A stretch of 64,000 nt of DNA, from positions 8,880,582-8,944,581 of the forward strand of contig OZ004583.1 of the NCBI GenBank assembly GCA_963924555.1, given 5' to 3'. The position numbers and the translations under genes were made by a program. Position 1 is the stretch's first letter, and every line of letters begins with the position of its first letter. This stretch comes from Crambe crambe. Its lineage: Eukaryota; Porifera; Demospongiae; Poecilosclerida; Crambeidae. A model generated the notes under the pieces. It searched no databases and had not been told where the DNA came from. It saw nothing but the letters and a program-made list of their open reading frames with translations. Shown piece by piece: positions 22,885 to 35,374 of the stretch.

Positions 22885-25800
22885 CTAGGCTCCAAAAAAT
22901 TTCTGACGAGATATCTTGGGGGTAATGCATTGACTCTCATTAAACAGGCTGAACCGATAGTGGGCTTCAGAGAAGGCATTGTTTACTCGATACATCTGGT
23001 AGTAGCCTTCAATAACTCCATCATCAAGTGCAGAGTCTATCTCATGAAAACTTCCTGCCTGCCGGTTGCCCGCGTATAAGCATGGTCCTGGTCTACCCTC
23101 CCAATCAACTGGATGTAAAATACCACAAAAACCGCGTGATAGTCGTGATATTGACAGCATAAATATAATATTCAGGAGAAGCTCTTGTATCATCATAAAG
23201 AAGTGGTGAAATCTGAACTGGGACGTTCCAAAATTGTCCTATGAAATAATACAAAATTATCATTTAAGAAGCAAAGCTATACATTTGCATGCTAGCTATA
23301 TGTAAATTTCAGGGGTTTAAAAACTTTCATGGTCCACAATAACAAAAGAGGTTAAAATTAGCTAAGATCAACTGAAGTGTACGTAGGTATATTGTGCTTT
23401 CTCTTCTTTATTATGTCATAATTTATATACATTAGACCACTTTGTACATCATGCATTAGCTACTTATTTCATCCTCAATATTCCTTCTAAATTACTTCAG
23501 GTGGTTCACTGGGTTCAAATGGTTCAGTGGTTCACTGGTTCATGCATACGTTTCCTCTCTTGGAGGAAAAATTTTTTTGTAAAAGTTCAGAGCTTGTAGC
23601 TACGTAACTAAGAACTTGACTAAAATAGCTAGCCATATTGTCTATTTACCAATAAGTCCATGAGATGCTCTGTGGCCAACATTCAAGCCTCTCATTATTA
23701 CAGTTTTAATTGCTTGAGGATAATAACCCTCAATAAACTGTCGCTCACAGATTACCCACATGACGAGGGCAATGTCAGCACAATTTGGGACTGAGATATG
23801 AACACGTTTTAAATGCCTTGTCACTTTTATCCCACCAGATGAATATCTCCTATTAAGTTTGAGGATTTTGCCATTGATATGAGGAGTACACTCATTGAGA
23901 TTTACTCCGATATTCACACACTGGCTATTCTCATCCACAGCCCTTACACCAACACTGTCAATGACATTAGTGCTAGTGTTTTGGTTGAAAGAAACATAGT
24001 GAGCATTGACTGTCACACACTCATTTGTAACAAGGTTGAACCATTGGCCAGATCTGCCATTAACTTCATAGCATAGCCTTCTTGTGTACAGATTCGGAAG
24101 TTGATCATCAGGAATAAGAATTGGTACTATGAAAGCTCCAATGAGGAATGAATCATTTGCTCGAATAATATCTATAGTATAGGTAATTTGATGATTTTAA
24201 GTGATTATCAGACTCTTATGATAGCCACTTACGAGGTAATACAAAGTTGGCCAATACACAGTGCTTCTGATATGTGAATCTTTTTATTATACGATATCTT
24301 CCACCATCAGTGAAATCGGTAACAGTTTTGCTACTATTGCAAATGATTTCAAGAGCTTGCTCTGCACCCTGTCCTCGATCACTCAGGAGTATGAACTCTT
24401 GAGAAAGAGTCTCATTAAGCCCACAAGACAGTGTTATAGTGACGCTAAAGTGGAGTACATGGACTGATAGATCTATTTTTTCTGCAATGATAATTGAAGA
24501 TATGACATTTTGATTAGAGACAGATAGCTAGTCTGAGATTACAGCCAGCTTATAGAATTGTACATACTAATTTCAAAGCTAGAAAACCACTGGAGAACCT
24601 TCTAGGTAGCTATATAGCTATAGCCTGTTGTACTTCCATGATCGTAGTTACCTTTTTCATGATAGGAGTAACACATCCTTTCAGGATCTGTTATTTAAAG
24701 AATGAAATTGAAAAGTGCATGTAGCTAAGTGTCTAGGCCCTGCACTGCAAACATGCTAAAGGCACAATGCCGGTCATTATACACCAGGGGTGTATCCACC
24801 ACTCTGGTTGGTACAATTTTCACCGGACCACTTTTACGTATATGAAACAACACACATCTTAAATAATCATCTATATTTGCAAAATTCACACTAGCATAAC
24901 TTTACTGATTGTATGGCCATCTGAAAATTTCCATGCACCAGCACACTGGACCACTCAAAATTCTGTGGATACACCCCTGTACACTCATACCTCTTTCACG
25001 ATAGCAGTCACAAATCCTTGGAGGGACCAGAACTTGAATAAAAAAGAAGCTGATGTTCAATATTAGTTATATAATAGTTAGCTAGCTAACACCCACTTCT
25101 GGTTAAGGAAGAATTCAGCACGATATTTGTCACATTTGAGGCTCCAAGTACATTAACAGCTTCAATCGATACTTGGAATGGTGCACACACATCAGGGAAG
25201 AGTTCAGAAGTGATAGTGAGACATTGAGAAATATTGTAGACTCCAGAAAGTTTTGTGTCTAGACCAGTGACATCAGTGATGCTGACCTTATAATACTCCA
25301 CTGGATGCTCAGCAGAATTAGAGCTTGCATTGAAGCAAATGGAGTTATCTATAACAGTGATGTTGGGCATGTCAGGTGGACCTGCACAGACTAAGACATT
25401 AGAAATACAGTTAGATCCTTAATGTGAACACTCTGAAATGCCCATTAGTTAAAGGTTACATCATGTCTATTTCACTTAGTTTGAGACTGTACAGGATATC
25501 CAGCTACATCTGTACACATCAAATACTATGGGTGCTGGGCCCATAACCTATTAGTAAAGTTTAATAGAATCAGAAAGACTGAAACACGTGGCACACACAA
25601 AAATCAGAGAATGTTCTAGATGATTACATAATAAGTTCAAAGTTCAGATAAGATTAAATTACACTATGATAGCTTAGTTACAAGTGTTTCCACAACAAAT
25701 AGATCATGGATGTTTACATAGTAATGATCATACATAAAAGGACCAGGTAGCTATTTTTTTTTTTGAAAATACCTCCATTCAGGTAGGAATTTTGAGAGGT

Positions 25801-27344
25801 TCCAATGGAGTTATTTGCTGTTGCTGATATCACGAAGGATTCACAATCATTAGAAATCACATCTGATAGTGTGAAGCATTGTTGCTCTCTGCTGAGTATG
25901 ACCATGGCTGTCACTGAGAGAGTGGAGACAGTCACATGATAAAAGAGCACATTATAACGAGGATTCGAATAAGCAGTCAGACATACGCTGTCATTACTTC
26001 TAAAGTAGAGAATGTTTGGAGGATTCGGAGGACCTGTACATTAGCAATAACTTTAGTCATTCTATAGCTCTGATAATACTGTAGAAAGGTACATACCAGT
26101 AACTACGATCGTATATGAAGCAATTATAGTGCGAATGAAACAATCTGGGAAGTCACATCGATCAGTTAGAGTGACATAGTGAACTGAAGTGTCGTTCATG
26201 GAAGAATTTAAATCTGAGAAGCAGATGGATCCATTGATACTGTGAATCACAAATGTTGTGTTACATGTTTTGTAGCAGTCTGAGAATTTAGTGAGTGTCA
26301 CATTCTCATAAGGAGGGCAATAACAGTCTCCAGGAACACCAGGTCTGGCTGGCCAGACGAGGGAAGGAGTAGCCACTTCCCCTTCTGGAAATGTGTCAGG
26401 GATGGGAATACACACTGATCCACCCAGTGGTCCATACACTGTCCTCTGTACACCTAAGATGGAACATATGCACTAGTACTCACATGAAATAGTATCTAAC
26501 TCTAGTTACCTAATAAGGGATGCAAGTTGTAGAATGTTCGCTCTGATCCAGCTCCTAATCCACAACTCCTATGTGATGCAGTTATTCTGAAGTACAGTGG
26601 GTCACTGGTGTTCTCCATAAATCCACTTCTAAAAGGTATAGAGAAGCTGCTAGTTGTGGAGTTATAAGTTGCTATTGGTTCTAGATTGGTATTTGCTATG
26701 ATGTCATCCAAATTGAAAGCTTCTATTTTGAAATAATCCACTTCACACTGGGAACCAGACACGTAAATCCATCCCATTGTTATATTGTTTGAATCAATTT
26801 GTAGCTCTTGATAGTGTAACTCCAATGTGTCCCTTGACATCAACAATGGTGGATCTGTGCAGTGTGCAAGAGCATTAGCTATCATTAGCTATTTACTTAT
26901 ATTGCTGCATGTATGCCCACCTTCATCAAGCTGAACTACTCTCAATTCTGTGATTCTTCCAGGGATTTCAGATACTGGGTCAGTCGTATGATCAGTGAGG
27001 ACACATTGAAAAGTGGAGCCATTAAAGAGGTGATGGACTTTTGGAATTATTAGGAATGAATAGCTGTCCACTCTGAAGTAGATGGAGACATGAAATAGAT
27101 CAAATACTTCATCATTGATCCTCCAGAATGGTGCATCACTCTGCCTGTCATGTTCGCATATAATAACAACATTTGTATCGATACCTTCAACAGCATTTTG
27201 AGTTTGTCTATTCTGACAACTTATCATGTTCCCTATATACAAAATAGCTGGAGATGACTCGATTCCTGCTAGCTATAGCAAATGGCTACATAACTCACAT
27301 AGGATCATGGAAACCAAAGAGAAGAACATCAAGTGATGCTTCAT
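22885..27344 (-). CDS. Secreted Ig/FN3/ITI_HC_C-like protein (group II), C-terminus damaged
   Basis: Inferred exons: 27344-27299 (signal MKHHLMFFSLVSMIL), 27232-26921 (Ig), 26854-26510 (FN3-like), 26453-26097 (Cys-rich Ig-like), 26033-25773 and 25381-25097 (FN3), 25032-24991 (linker ICDCYRERG), 24481-24233 (beta domain), 24171-23650 (ITI part 1) and 23238-22885 (ITI part 2). Phases fit until the last exon. There NVPVQISP and YAVNITTI are in one frame while GPCLYAGNRQAG, DDGVIEGYYQMY and SEAHYRFSLFNE are in another, so a frame break near 23100-23150 probably truncates the protein. The linker exon has lost the usual AG (TCTG instead of CTAG), but an upstream AAG would restore frame. Likely a recent duplicate of the 30.1-34.1 kb gene undergoing decay. 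Confidence 0.75.
24785..24979. mobile_element. MITE, CAGGGGTGTATCCAC family, 5-bp TSD
   Basis: Ends CAGGGGTGTATCCAC and GTGGATACACCCCTG, flanked on both sides by TACAC. About 195 bp, shorter than its relative at 16369. It sits just downstream of the linker exon in an intron of the damaged group II gene. Confidence 0.9.
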
Positions 27345-27559
27345 TTTCAAATCCAAGCTAACTCTGCATTGGAATTCGGTGAGTAAAATGCCTAATTTGG
27401 ATTTCACTCTTAAGGCATAAAACTTATAGGGATCATGGAATTGAGGTAACCGAATTTGTCGTGTAATTGCAGTCATGATGTTAACTGTAGCTAATAGTAT
27501 TCATAGTATCAATTAGTTGGCTGCAAGATTAAGCCAAAAATATTATAGCTATAGTCAGT

Positions 27560-28125
27560 GAAGTTACATCCCTATGACTGAACAAAAAAATAAATAATCA
27601 TAGCTATATAGTTTTGCTCAAAAGAAAGGGAATGGCGAGAGCTAGAGAGCTAGCTAGCTACTAACCTATGCTGTTAGTCTTTCTTGAGCACATTGCAATT
27701 CTCAACTGGATCAAAATTTATAGATAAGGAACTGTAGCTATATAGCTATAAGAACAGCCACAGAATTCTTGATATTAGCAATTTGACATTGATATTTGGT
27801 CAAGTTTAATGATTGGTCACCAACAATGTCTGGTTTCTGTAAAAGTGTTCACTGGGTAACTCATCGATTGAGTACACAGTGTTATTTATCTTCCCAAGAG
27901 GAATATTTGAAGTAGCTACCCATAAAGAAACATGGGAATTCTGCAGCACTTCCCTTCAATAACCGATATATCTTCTGGCCCATACTGTAGAATGATATCT
28001 TTATTACAAGCATGAATAGGGGGCTTATTAAAGAAAGAAACAAACAACAACAACAACAAATCCTTTACCAGTATTCACAACTACTCTTATTTCTGGTCCT
28101 ATTATTAGACCACCATGGCCTAAGC
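27560..28125 (-). pseudogene. Decayed copy of the Ig-Ig receptor at 50.8-52.3 kb
   Basis: Intron and stalk text from CCTATGACTGAACAAAAAAA onward, an Ig2 exon remnant at about 27770-27990 (minus strand; matches the SLN-T-YQC and FFVGTSNIP regions of the intact gene with frame-breaking changes) and the 3' end of Ig1 at about 28065-28125 align with 51160-51965. The rest of Ig1 and the signal exon are missing: at about 28120 the copy jumps to sequence matching 52650. It lies directly upstream of the damaged group II gene. Confidence 0.85.
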
Positions 28126-30099
28126 TACCTCTGAGGATTCAAACTGATGATATCATGCAAGCAGCAGTCCTGGGTCCAGATGTCCAGGTGCTGATACATC
28201 CTAGGACACTTTTCTTTGTCATTGATTGATAGCTACTGACTTTAATATGATAAATTAACCTTAATTAACTTATTAACACACCTTGAAAATGTAACAGGAC
28301 TATATACTTATTATTTGATTGAGCACATAAAGGGGATAGGCACAGATTCACTCTCAGCCATGCACTCTCATAACTCCCCAAAGCAGGATCTTGATATGAT
28401 GGGGAGTGGATTGTGTGCTGTCCTTTATTCTCTGTGTGCCTGTGGTGGGTGTGGGCTGCCTCTATGATTAATATTAGGTTTTTAATTTAGACTTATTAGG
28501 CAATATTTAATTGCATTCATACTAACTCCAGACAATGCATGCAGCTGTGCACAGTGTCAATGTGTATGGGGAATCAGCCCTGAATACGACTGATTAATTT
28601 AGCTACCTTACTGTACATGTGAATTCCTGCTGGGCAAGAGTCATACTTGTCACCTCTGACCTCCACCAAGCATGAGAATTTGACCCACCAGTAAAGCACA
28701 CACCACCCAGGCCCTAGTGAAGACTGGATGGGGGTAACTTTAATACAGAGATAGTAGCACATTACGATCTGCAGATTTGAGTTTCTCAGGCAATGACCAC
28801 TGTCTCATGAATGGGTCCTGGTCCAGTGAACCTTTGCCCAGAGCTTTTTGCCACATTCATAATGGCTGCTGCTTCTGCTGCATCATACTTGTTTAACCAA
28901 GGAGTAAAGGGGTCAGGACCAGGCCTGTAGCCAGGATTTTAGAAAAGGGATGGCTCATGAAGAATTATAGTTGTGTTACTCAGCTAAGATATTTTCAATG
29001 TGTGAGAACTAAATTAATTCAGCAAACTAATGCAAGTGACTATAAGGTATAATTATTTCCATCAAAGGGAGGGGGGGGCGGGGGGCTCAAGCCCATTGAG
29101 CCGCTTGCTGGCTACAGGCCTGAGGACCATCCATTGGATTCTCACTATAATCTCTATAATGACCAGGTATAACTGATAAAACATTTGCCTTGATCTGATC
29201 CGTTTCACACATGCACCTAGCCTTGTACCAGCCCAGGCCCCACTTTTTTTGCATACCACCCCATGAAAAAAGCGGGGCCTGGATATGAGGCAATCAGTGT
29301 TGAGTAGCTGTTACCTATTATGAATGTTATGATGATAACCCAGAGGCACACACTCACTGAAGGTCTCTCGTGGTATTTTTACAATCCTGGCCATTTCTTG
29401 ATTGATTTGCTCTACCCAATAAGCACAGGTATCTCACCATTGACATATATAATTATTCATTACAAGTATAGGAATTGGTATGAGATTTTGTGTAGCATTC
29501 TTTGTGATGAATCTGCCTATAATAGCTGGCAGTAATCAACACCCACATTACTAAGTATTCCAGACTATACATTCCATTCCAATCCACTGAATCCATGATT
29601 TCATGTAGTTCAAACCCCCATAGACTATAAGCTGTAGCTAGCTACAGTACATACGTAGCTATAATGTGGAGTTTCATGGTTGCTCAATAAGAGAGTCCAT
29701 TAGCTAGGTTGGGGGTGTAGCTACGAGCTAATCTGGCATGTCTTTATCAGTATTTTGTTATTACTTTCTCCACTAATAGGAAATCAGTGAAAGGTCTACA
29801 GCTAAGTTTACTGTGCTCCCATTTTTTCCCCCTTCACCCACAGCTCAGTTAGTATAGAAGCATGCATGTGAAGAATGGCTGCCAGACCAAGGTTCAAAAT
29901 GTGTAAGATAACTCAAAGTTAATCATTCTAGACATAGTAATGCCGGCAGCAGATAGAGAGTATGCACTGCTGCAAATAAGCACCTGTATCAAATGAGCTC
30001 CATGTGCAGCAAGTGATTATTGGACTTTTGATAGGTGTATGTTTAGTTTAGTGGACTCTAATGAATTACATAAAATGGAAAGATACATGTACCAATTCC
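28126..30099. repeat. Non-coding duplicate of 52.65-53.75 kb
   Basis: Blocks such as CCTCTGAGGATTCAAACTGA, CTGGGCAAGAGTCATA and GACCTCCACCAAGCATGAGA occur here and at 52.65-53.75 kb in the same order. No exon was recognised. A 203 bp element at 28920-29122 interrupts this copy only. A 17 bp foldback (CCAGGCCCCAC..., inverted as GCGGGGCCTGG) lies at about 29235-29282. From 29.55 to 30.1 kb I see nothing identifiable. Confidence 0.7.
28920..29122. mobile_element. 203-bp MITE with AGGAC target-site duplication and known empty site
   Basis: The perfect 15 bp terminal inverted repeats CAGGCCTGTAGCCAG and CTGGCTACAGGCCTG are flanked by AGGAC on both sides. The paralogous segment near 53396-53406 reads GGTCAGGACCATCC with no insert, which is exactly the sequence predicted before insertion. 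A G-rich tract lies at 29067-29086. Confidence 0.92.
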
Positions 30100-33000
30100 T
30101 CAATTCCTGACAGGAGATATTCTAGAGTTAATGCATTGACTCTCATTGAACAGGCTGAACAGATAGTGGGCTTCAGAGAAGGCATTGTTTACTCGATACA
30201 TCCAGTAGTGACCTTCAATAACTCCATCACTATAGATGTTTCCTGCCTGCCGATTGCCTGCATATAAACACAGCCTTCTCGTATTATCGATTAAAAAACC
30301 AATAAAATCACGCGATTGACTGTTAGTTGTGATGTTGATAGCATAGAATCCGGGAGGAGCTTTTATACCATTAGAAAGTCCAGTGATTGGTGAAATCTGA
30401 GCAGGGATGTTCCAAAATTGCCCTATGAAATAATTATACAGTGGTACCTTTTAAAGAGTTGAGTGCATGCATGCTGTCAGTAAATGGTAGAAATTTCAAG
30501 GGGATTTAGAGACTTTCTCGGGCCGTCCACAGTAACAACCATCCTTAACTAATGGTCTAGCTCTCTCTCTTCCCTTACCATGTCTGTACATTTGCAATTT
30601 TAGCTAGCTACGTATAAGTTTCCACTATTTGAGGGAGGAAAAAATACTGAATGATCCACTTGTAAACTGATTTAAGTTATCAGAGTGTCCTTTTTGAAAG
30701 TTCAATGCTTCAAGTGTAGCTAAGAACTATCCAATTAGCTAGTATGTATACTCTCATGCTGTCACTTATTTTACTCTATACTCACCAATAAGTCCATGAG
30801 ATGCTCTATGGCCAACATTCAAGCCTCTCATTATTACTATTTTTATATTATCACCATATAAAATAGATCGCTCACAAATTACCCACATGACGAGGGCAAT
30901 GTCAGCACAATTTGGGACTGAGATATGAACATGATTTGAATGCCTTGTCACTTTTATCCCACCAGATGAATATCTCCTATTAAGTTTGAGGATTTTGCCA
31001 TTGATATGAGGAGTACATTGGTTGAGATTTACTCCGATATTCACACACTGGCTATTTTCATCCACAGCTCTTACACCAACACGATCAATGATGTGATTGT
31101 ATTGGTAGACAGAGACAGAAGTGTAATGAGCATTGACAGTGACACACTCATTTGTAACAAAGTTGAACCAATTGCCAGATATGCCATGAACTTCATAGCA
31201 TAATGAAATCCTTCTTGTGTGCAGATCTAACTGAAGCTTATCACTGGGAACAAGAATCGGTACTGCGAAATAGCCAAATAGCATGAGTGAATCATTTACT
31301 CGAACAATATCTACAGTACAGATAAAAAGGTGATTTTAAGGGATTATCGGACTCCTATGATAGCCACTTACGAGGTAATACAAAGTTGGCCAATACACAG
31401 TGCTTCTGACTTGTGAATCTTTTTACTATATGATATCTTCCACCATCAGTGAAATCGGTAACAGTTTTGCTACTATTGCAGATAATTTTAAGATCTCGCT
31501 CCACATAATCACCAAGGAGTATGAAGTCTTCAGAAATAGTCTTATTCAAACCACAAGACAGTGTTATAGTGATACTGTAGTAAAGTACATGGACTGATAG
31601 ATCTATTTTTTCTGCAACAAAAATTTACATTTTGATTTGAGACAGTTTGCTGAGGTCATCAGCATAATTATGCATACTAATTTCATACCACATATACTCA
31701 CTTCCGGTTCCCTATACTTTTTTGCAGTTAGCTAATCACAATTAATTTATTTTAGCTATGTATTCATTTATTAAAAGACATGGTAGCTACCTTTTTCATG
31801 ATAGCAGTCACAAATCCTTTCAGGACCTAGATATTAATCAATATAATATGAAAAGTGCTGAAGTTAATTTTACGTAACCCTCAGTGCTGCACATGTGAGT
31901 GCCTAGCTAGGCCCTGCACACTTAAATTGAAAAGGTCAGAATTCCTGGTTACAAGGCTCAATCTATAAAATAAAACAGACTAGCACAAGTATTATGGGCC
32001 TCTAGCATGCGAGTGCTGTATGGATAGGTAGTTGGCTTATCATACCATTCCACCCAGCATTCCTTATCATGGATAAATTTGTGACATTTGAAGATCCATG
32101 TGCATTAACAGCTTCAATTGATACTTGGAATGGTGCACACACATCAGGGAAGAGCTCAGAAGTGATAGTGAGACATTGAGAAGTATTGTAGACTCCAGAA
32201 AGGGGTGTGTCTAGACCAGTGACATCAGTGATGCTGACCTTATAATAATCCACTGGATTCTCAGAATTAGAGCTCACATTAAAGCAAATGGAGTGATTGA
32301 CAACAGTGACATTGGGCATATCAGGTGGACCTGCACAAACTAAGTGGTACTTATAAACAATTGTCTTTATTAGGAAGGTTACACATGTTGTAAGTCACAT
32401 GAAATTTCTATAGAGTAGACATCAAAGTGATCAAACTTAATGGTACTCTAGATCATGGATGTTTATAGTACTGAGCCAAAAAATCATAAAAGGATTACCT
32501 CCATTCAGGAAGGAAACTTGAGAGGTTCCAATGGAGTTATTTGCTGTTGCTGATATCATGAAAGATTCACAATTATCATTAGAAAGCACGTCTGACAGTG
32601 TGAAGCATTGTTGCTCTCTGCTGAGTACAACCACAACTGTCTCCAAGAGAGTGGACACAGTCACATGATAAAAAAGCACATTATAACGAAGGTTCATACA
32701 GGCAGTCAAACATATGCTGTCATTACTTCTAAAGTAGAGAATGTTCGGAGAATCTGGAGGACCTGTATATTAGTAGTCATTCTATATGTAACTCTGATAA
32801 TACTGTAGAAAGGTACATACCAGCAACTATGATCGTATATGAAGCTATTATAGTGCGAATGAAACAGTCTGGGAAGTCACATCGATCAGTCAGAGTGACA
32901 TAGCGAACTGAAGTGTCGTTCATGGAAGAATTTAAATCTGAGAAGCAGATGGATCCATTGATACTGTGAATCACAAATGTTGTGTTACATGTTTTGTAGC

Positions 33001-34075
33001 AGTCTGAGAATTTAGTGAGTGTCACATTCTCATAAGGAGGGCAATAACAGTCTCCAGGAACACCAGGTCTGGCTGGCCAGACGAGGGAAGGAGTAGCCAC
33101 TTCCCCTTCTGGAAATGTGTCAGGGATGGGAATACACACTGATCCACCCAGTGGTCCATACACTGTCCTCTGTACACCTAAGATGGAACATATGCACTAG
33201 TACTCACATGAAATAGTATCTAACTCTAGTTACCTAATAAGGGATGCAAGTTGTAGAATGTTCGCTCTGATCCAGCTCCTAATCCACAACTCCTATGTGA
33301 TGCAGTTATTCTGAAGTACAGTGGGTCACTGGTGTTCTCCATAAATCCACTTCTAAAAGGTATAGAGAAGCTGCTAGTTGTGGAGTTATAAGTTGCTATT
33401 GGTTCCAGATTGGTATTTGCTATGATGTCATCTAAATTGAAAGCTTCTATTTTGAAATAATCCACTTCACACTGGGAACCAGACACATCATAAATCCATC
33501 CCATTGTTATATTGTTTGAATCAATTTGTAGCTCTTGATAGTGTAACTCCAATGTGTCCCTTGACATCAACAATGGTGGATCTGTGCAGTGTGCAAGAGC
33601 ATTAGCTATCATTAGCTATTTACTTATATTGCTGCATGTACGTATGCCCACCTTCATCAAGCTGAACTACTCTCAATTCTGTGATTCTTCCAGGGATTTC
33701 AGATACTGGGTCAGTCGTATGATCAGTGAGGACACATTGAAAAGTGGAGCCATTAAAGAGGTGATGGACGTTTGGAATTATTAGGAATGAATAGCTGTCC
33801 ACTCTGAAGTAGATGGAGACATGAAATAGATCAAATACTTCATCATTGATCCTCCAGAATGGTGCATCACTCTGTCTGTCATGTTCACATATAATAACAA
33901 CATTTGTATCGATACCTTCAACAGCATTTTGAGTTTGTCTATTCTGACAACTTATCATGTTCCCTATATACAAAATAGCTGGAGATGACTCGATTCCTGC
34001 TAGCTATAGCAAATGGCTACATAACTCACATAGGATCATGGAAACCAAAGAGAAGAACACCAAGTGATGCTTCAT
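30100..34075 (-). CDS. Secreted Ig/FN3/ITI_HC_C-like protein (group II), intact
   Basis: Inferred exons: 34075-34030 (signal MKHHLVFFSLVSMIL), 33963-33652 (Ig; APFWRIN, TFQC), 33581-33234 (FN3-like), 33177-32821 (Cys-rich Ig-like), 32762-32499 and 32330-32046 (FN3), 31826-31791 (linker RICDCYHEKG), 31611-31372 (beta domain), 31310-30786 and 30422-30100 (ITI_HC_C-like). Every junction is phase 1 and the total is 911 residues. The end carries HGLIGQFWNIP, CLYAGNRQAG and DGVIEGHYWMY and stops after SPVRN, matching SPIRN of the plus-strand relative. The Asp-Pro pair seen in the 12.5 kb gene is replaced by a hydrophobic stretch here. Predicted secreted, no membrane segment. Its first four coding exons are nearly identical to those at 26.1-27.3 kb. 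Confidence 0.88.
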
Positions 34076-34309
34076 TTTCAAATCCAAGCTAACTCTGCAT
34101 TGGAATTCAGTGAGTAAAATGCCTAATTTGGATTTCACTCTTAAGGCATAAAACTTATAGGGATCATGGAATTGAGGCAACCGAATTTGTCATGTAACTG
34201 CACTCTTATAGTGTAATTATCATGATATTATTAACTGTATTAGTATTCATAGTATCAATTAGTTGGCTGCAAGATTAAGCCACAACTAGTCAGTGAAGTT
34301 ACATGGTAA

Positions 34310-34930
34310 CATATATGCATTGGGTGGATCAGTGTGTAATGTGTTCCTCCCATTCCTGATACCTCATCTGAAGGTATGACACCTTCACTTATCTGGCTAG
34401 CAAAACCTGATACAGCAATGTGACTTCCAGAGTACATCATTCACACTATACACTGACTTGGTCCTTACAGCATTATGATTATTGTTCATGAGGACCAGGA
34501 AAATATAGTAGCTAAGTATGATACAAAATCTGCTAATGCCTTAATACTAAACTCCAGTGGTCCATCTACAGCTACGTAGCTACATAGTGAATTATAGACC
34601 AACAAAAAGCAAATGATTGAGAAATTGATATTCTGAAAGCACAACACACCTATAACTAAACAAAAGAATAATTATAGCTAGTTTTGCTCAAAAGAAAGGG
34701 TATGGCTATCTTATGAGAGAGTTAGAGAGCTAGCTAGCTACTAACCTATGTTTATAGTCTTTCTTGAGCACATTGAAGCATTGCAATTCTCAACTGGATA
34801 CCTCACCTGAAGGTATTCGTCTTCCCTTATCTGGCTAGCAAAACCTGATACAGCAATGTGACTTCCAGAATACATCATTCACACTACACTTGGGTTCTTA
34901 TAACATTATAATAAAGACCTGGAAAGCATG
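34310..34930 (+). pseudogene. Two decayed Cys-rich Ig-like modules and a TM-exon remnant
   Basis: On the plus strand GGGTGGATCAGTGTGTAA, CCTGATACCTCATCTGAAGG and CTTATCTGGCTAGCAAAACC at 34318-34420 match the GGSVCIP and SLVWPARPG parts of the Cys-rich Ig-like module, and GATTATTGTTCATGAGGACC near 34480 matches its end in the 18.4 kb gene. A second, shorter copy is at about 34797-34930. Between them, 34595-34800 matches the minus-strand transmembrane exon and adjoining intron and stalk exon of the 50.8 kb receptor. All are non-functional. Confidence 0.75.
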
Positions 34931-35374
34931 GATTTCATTAGCTTATTAGGATCATGGAATTGAGATGACATAACAACTGCGTGCACTGTTACCAATTTAA
35001 TAAACCATACAAAAATCAACAGTGAAGTTAATATATACAATATCACAGTGACTACCAATTAAGGTACAGATTAGTAAAGTGGTACGTGGCATCACCTTGT
35101 ACATTCATTGAATGTATCTACAAGTAATGACCTCAAAAGTTCGATGAGATTCCATAGCTAAATTATCATTCCCGGATGCATAAACTTTCATCATGTGATA
35201 TCTATCTAGCACCTGCATGTACACATAACAATTTTTGTAGCAGCTGCATGTGCATAACAAGATAATTATAATCACTGAATAACATGTTTGTATAATAATC
35301 AGCTAGCTACTGGCTATAGGCAATAGTTTATGATTAAGTAAAAAACCAAAAACAAAACAACAACAAAAAAACAG
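34931..35374. other. Intergenic, no feature seen
   Basis: A CAACAAAAAA-type A-rich patch is at about 35341-35371. Nothing else was recognised. Confidence 0.5.

Noticed and set aside
27273-27476. Longer N-terminal extension (starting MTAITRQIRL) of the damaged group II gene
   Set aside because: The paralog lacks a matching open extension, and the internal MKHHLMFF start gives a normal signal peptide of conserved 46 nt exon length.
28574-28762. 62-codon minus ORF conserved between the 28 kb and 53 kb blocks
   Set aside because: Similarity extends evenly through non-coding flanks and the second copy does not keep the frame; it follows the segmental duplication.
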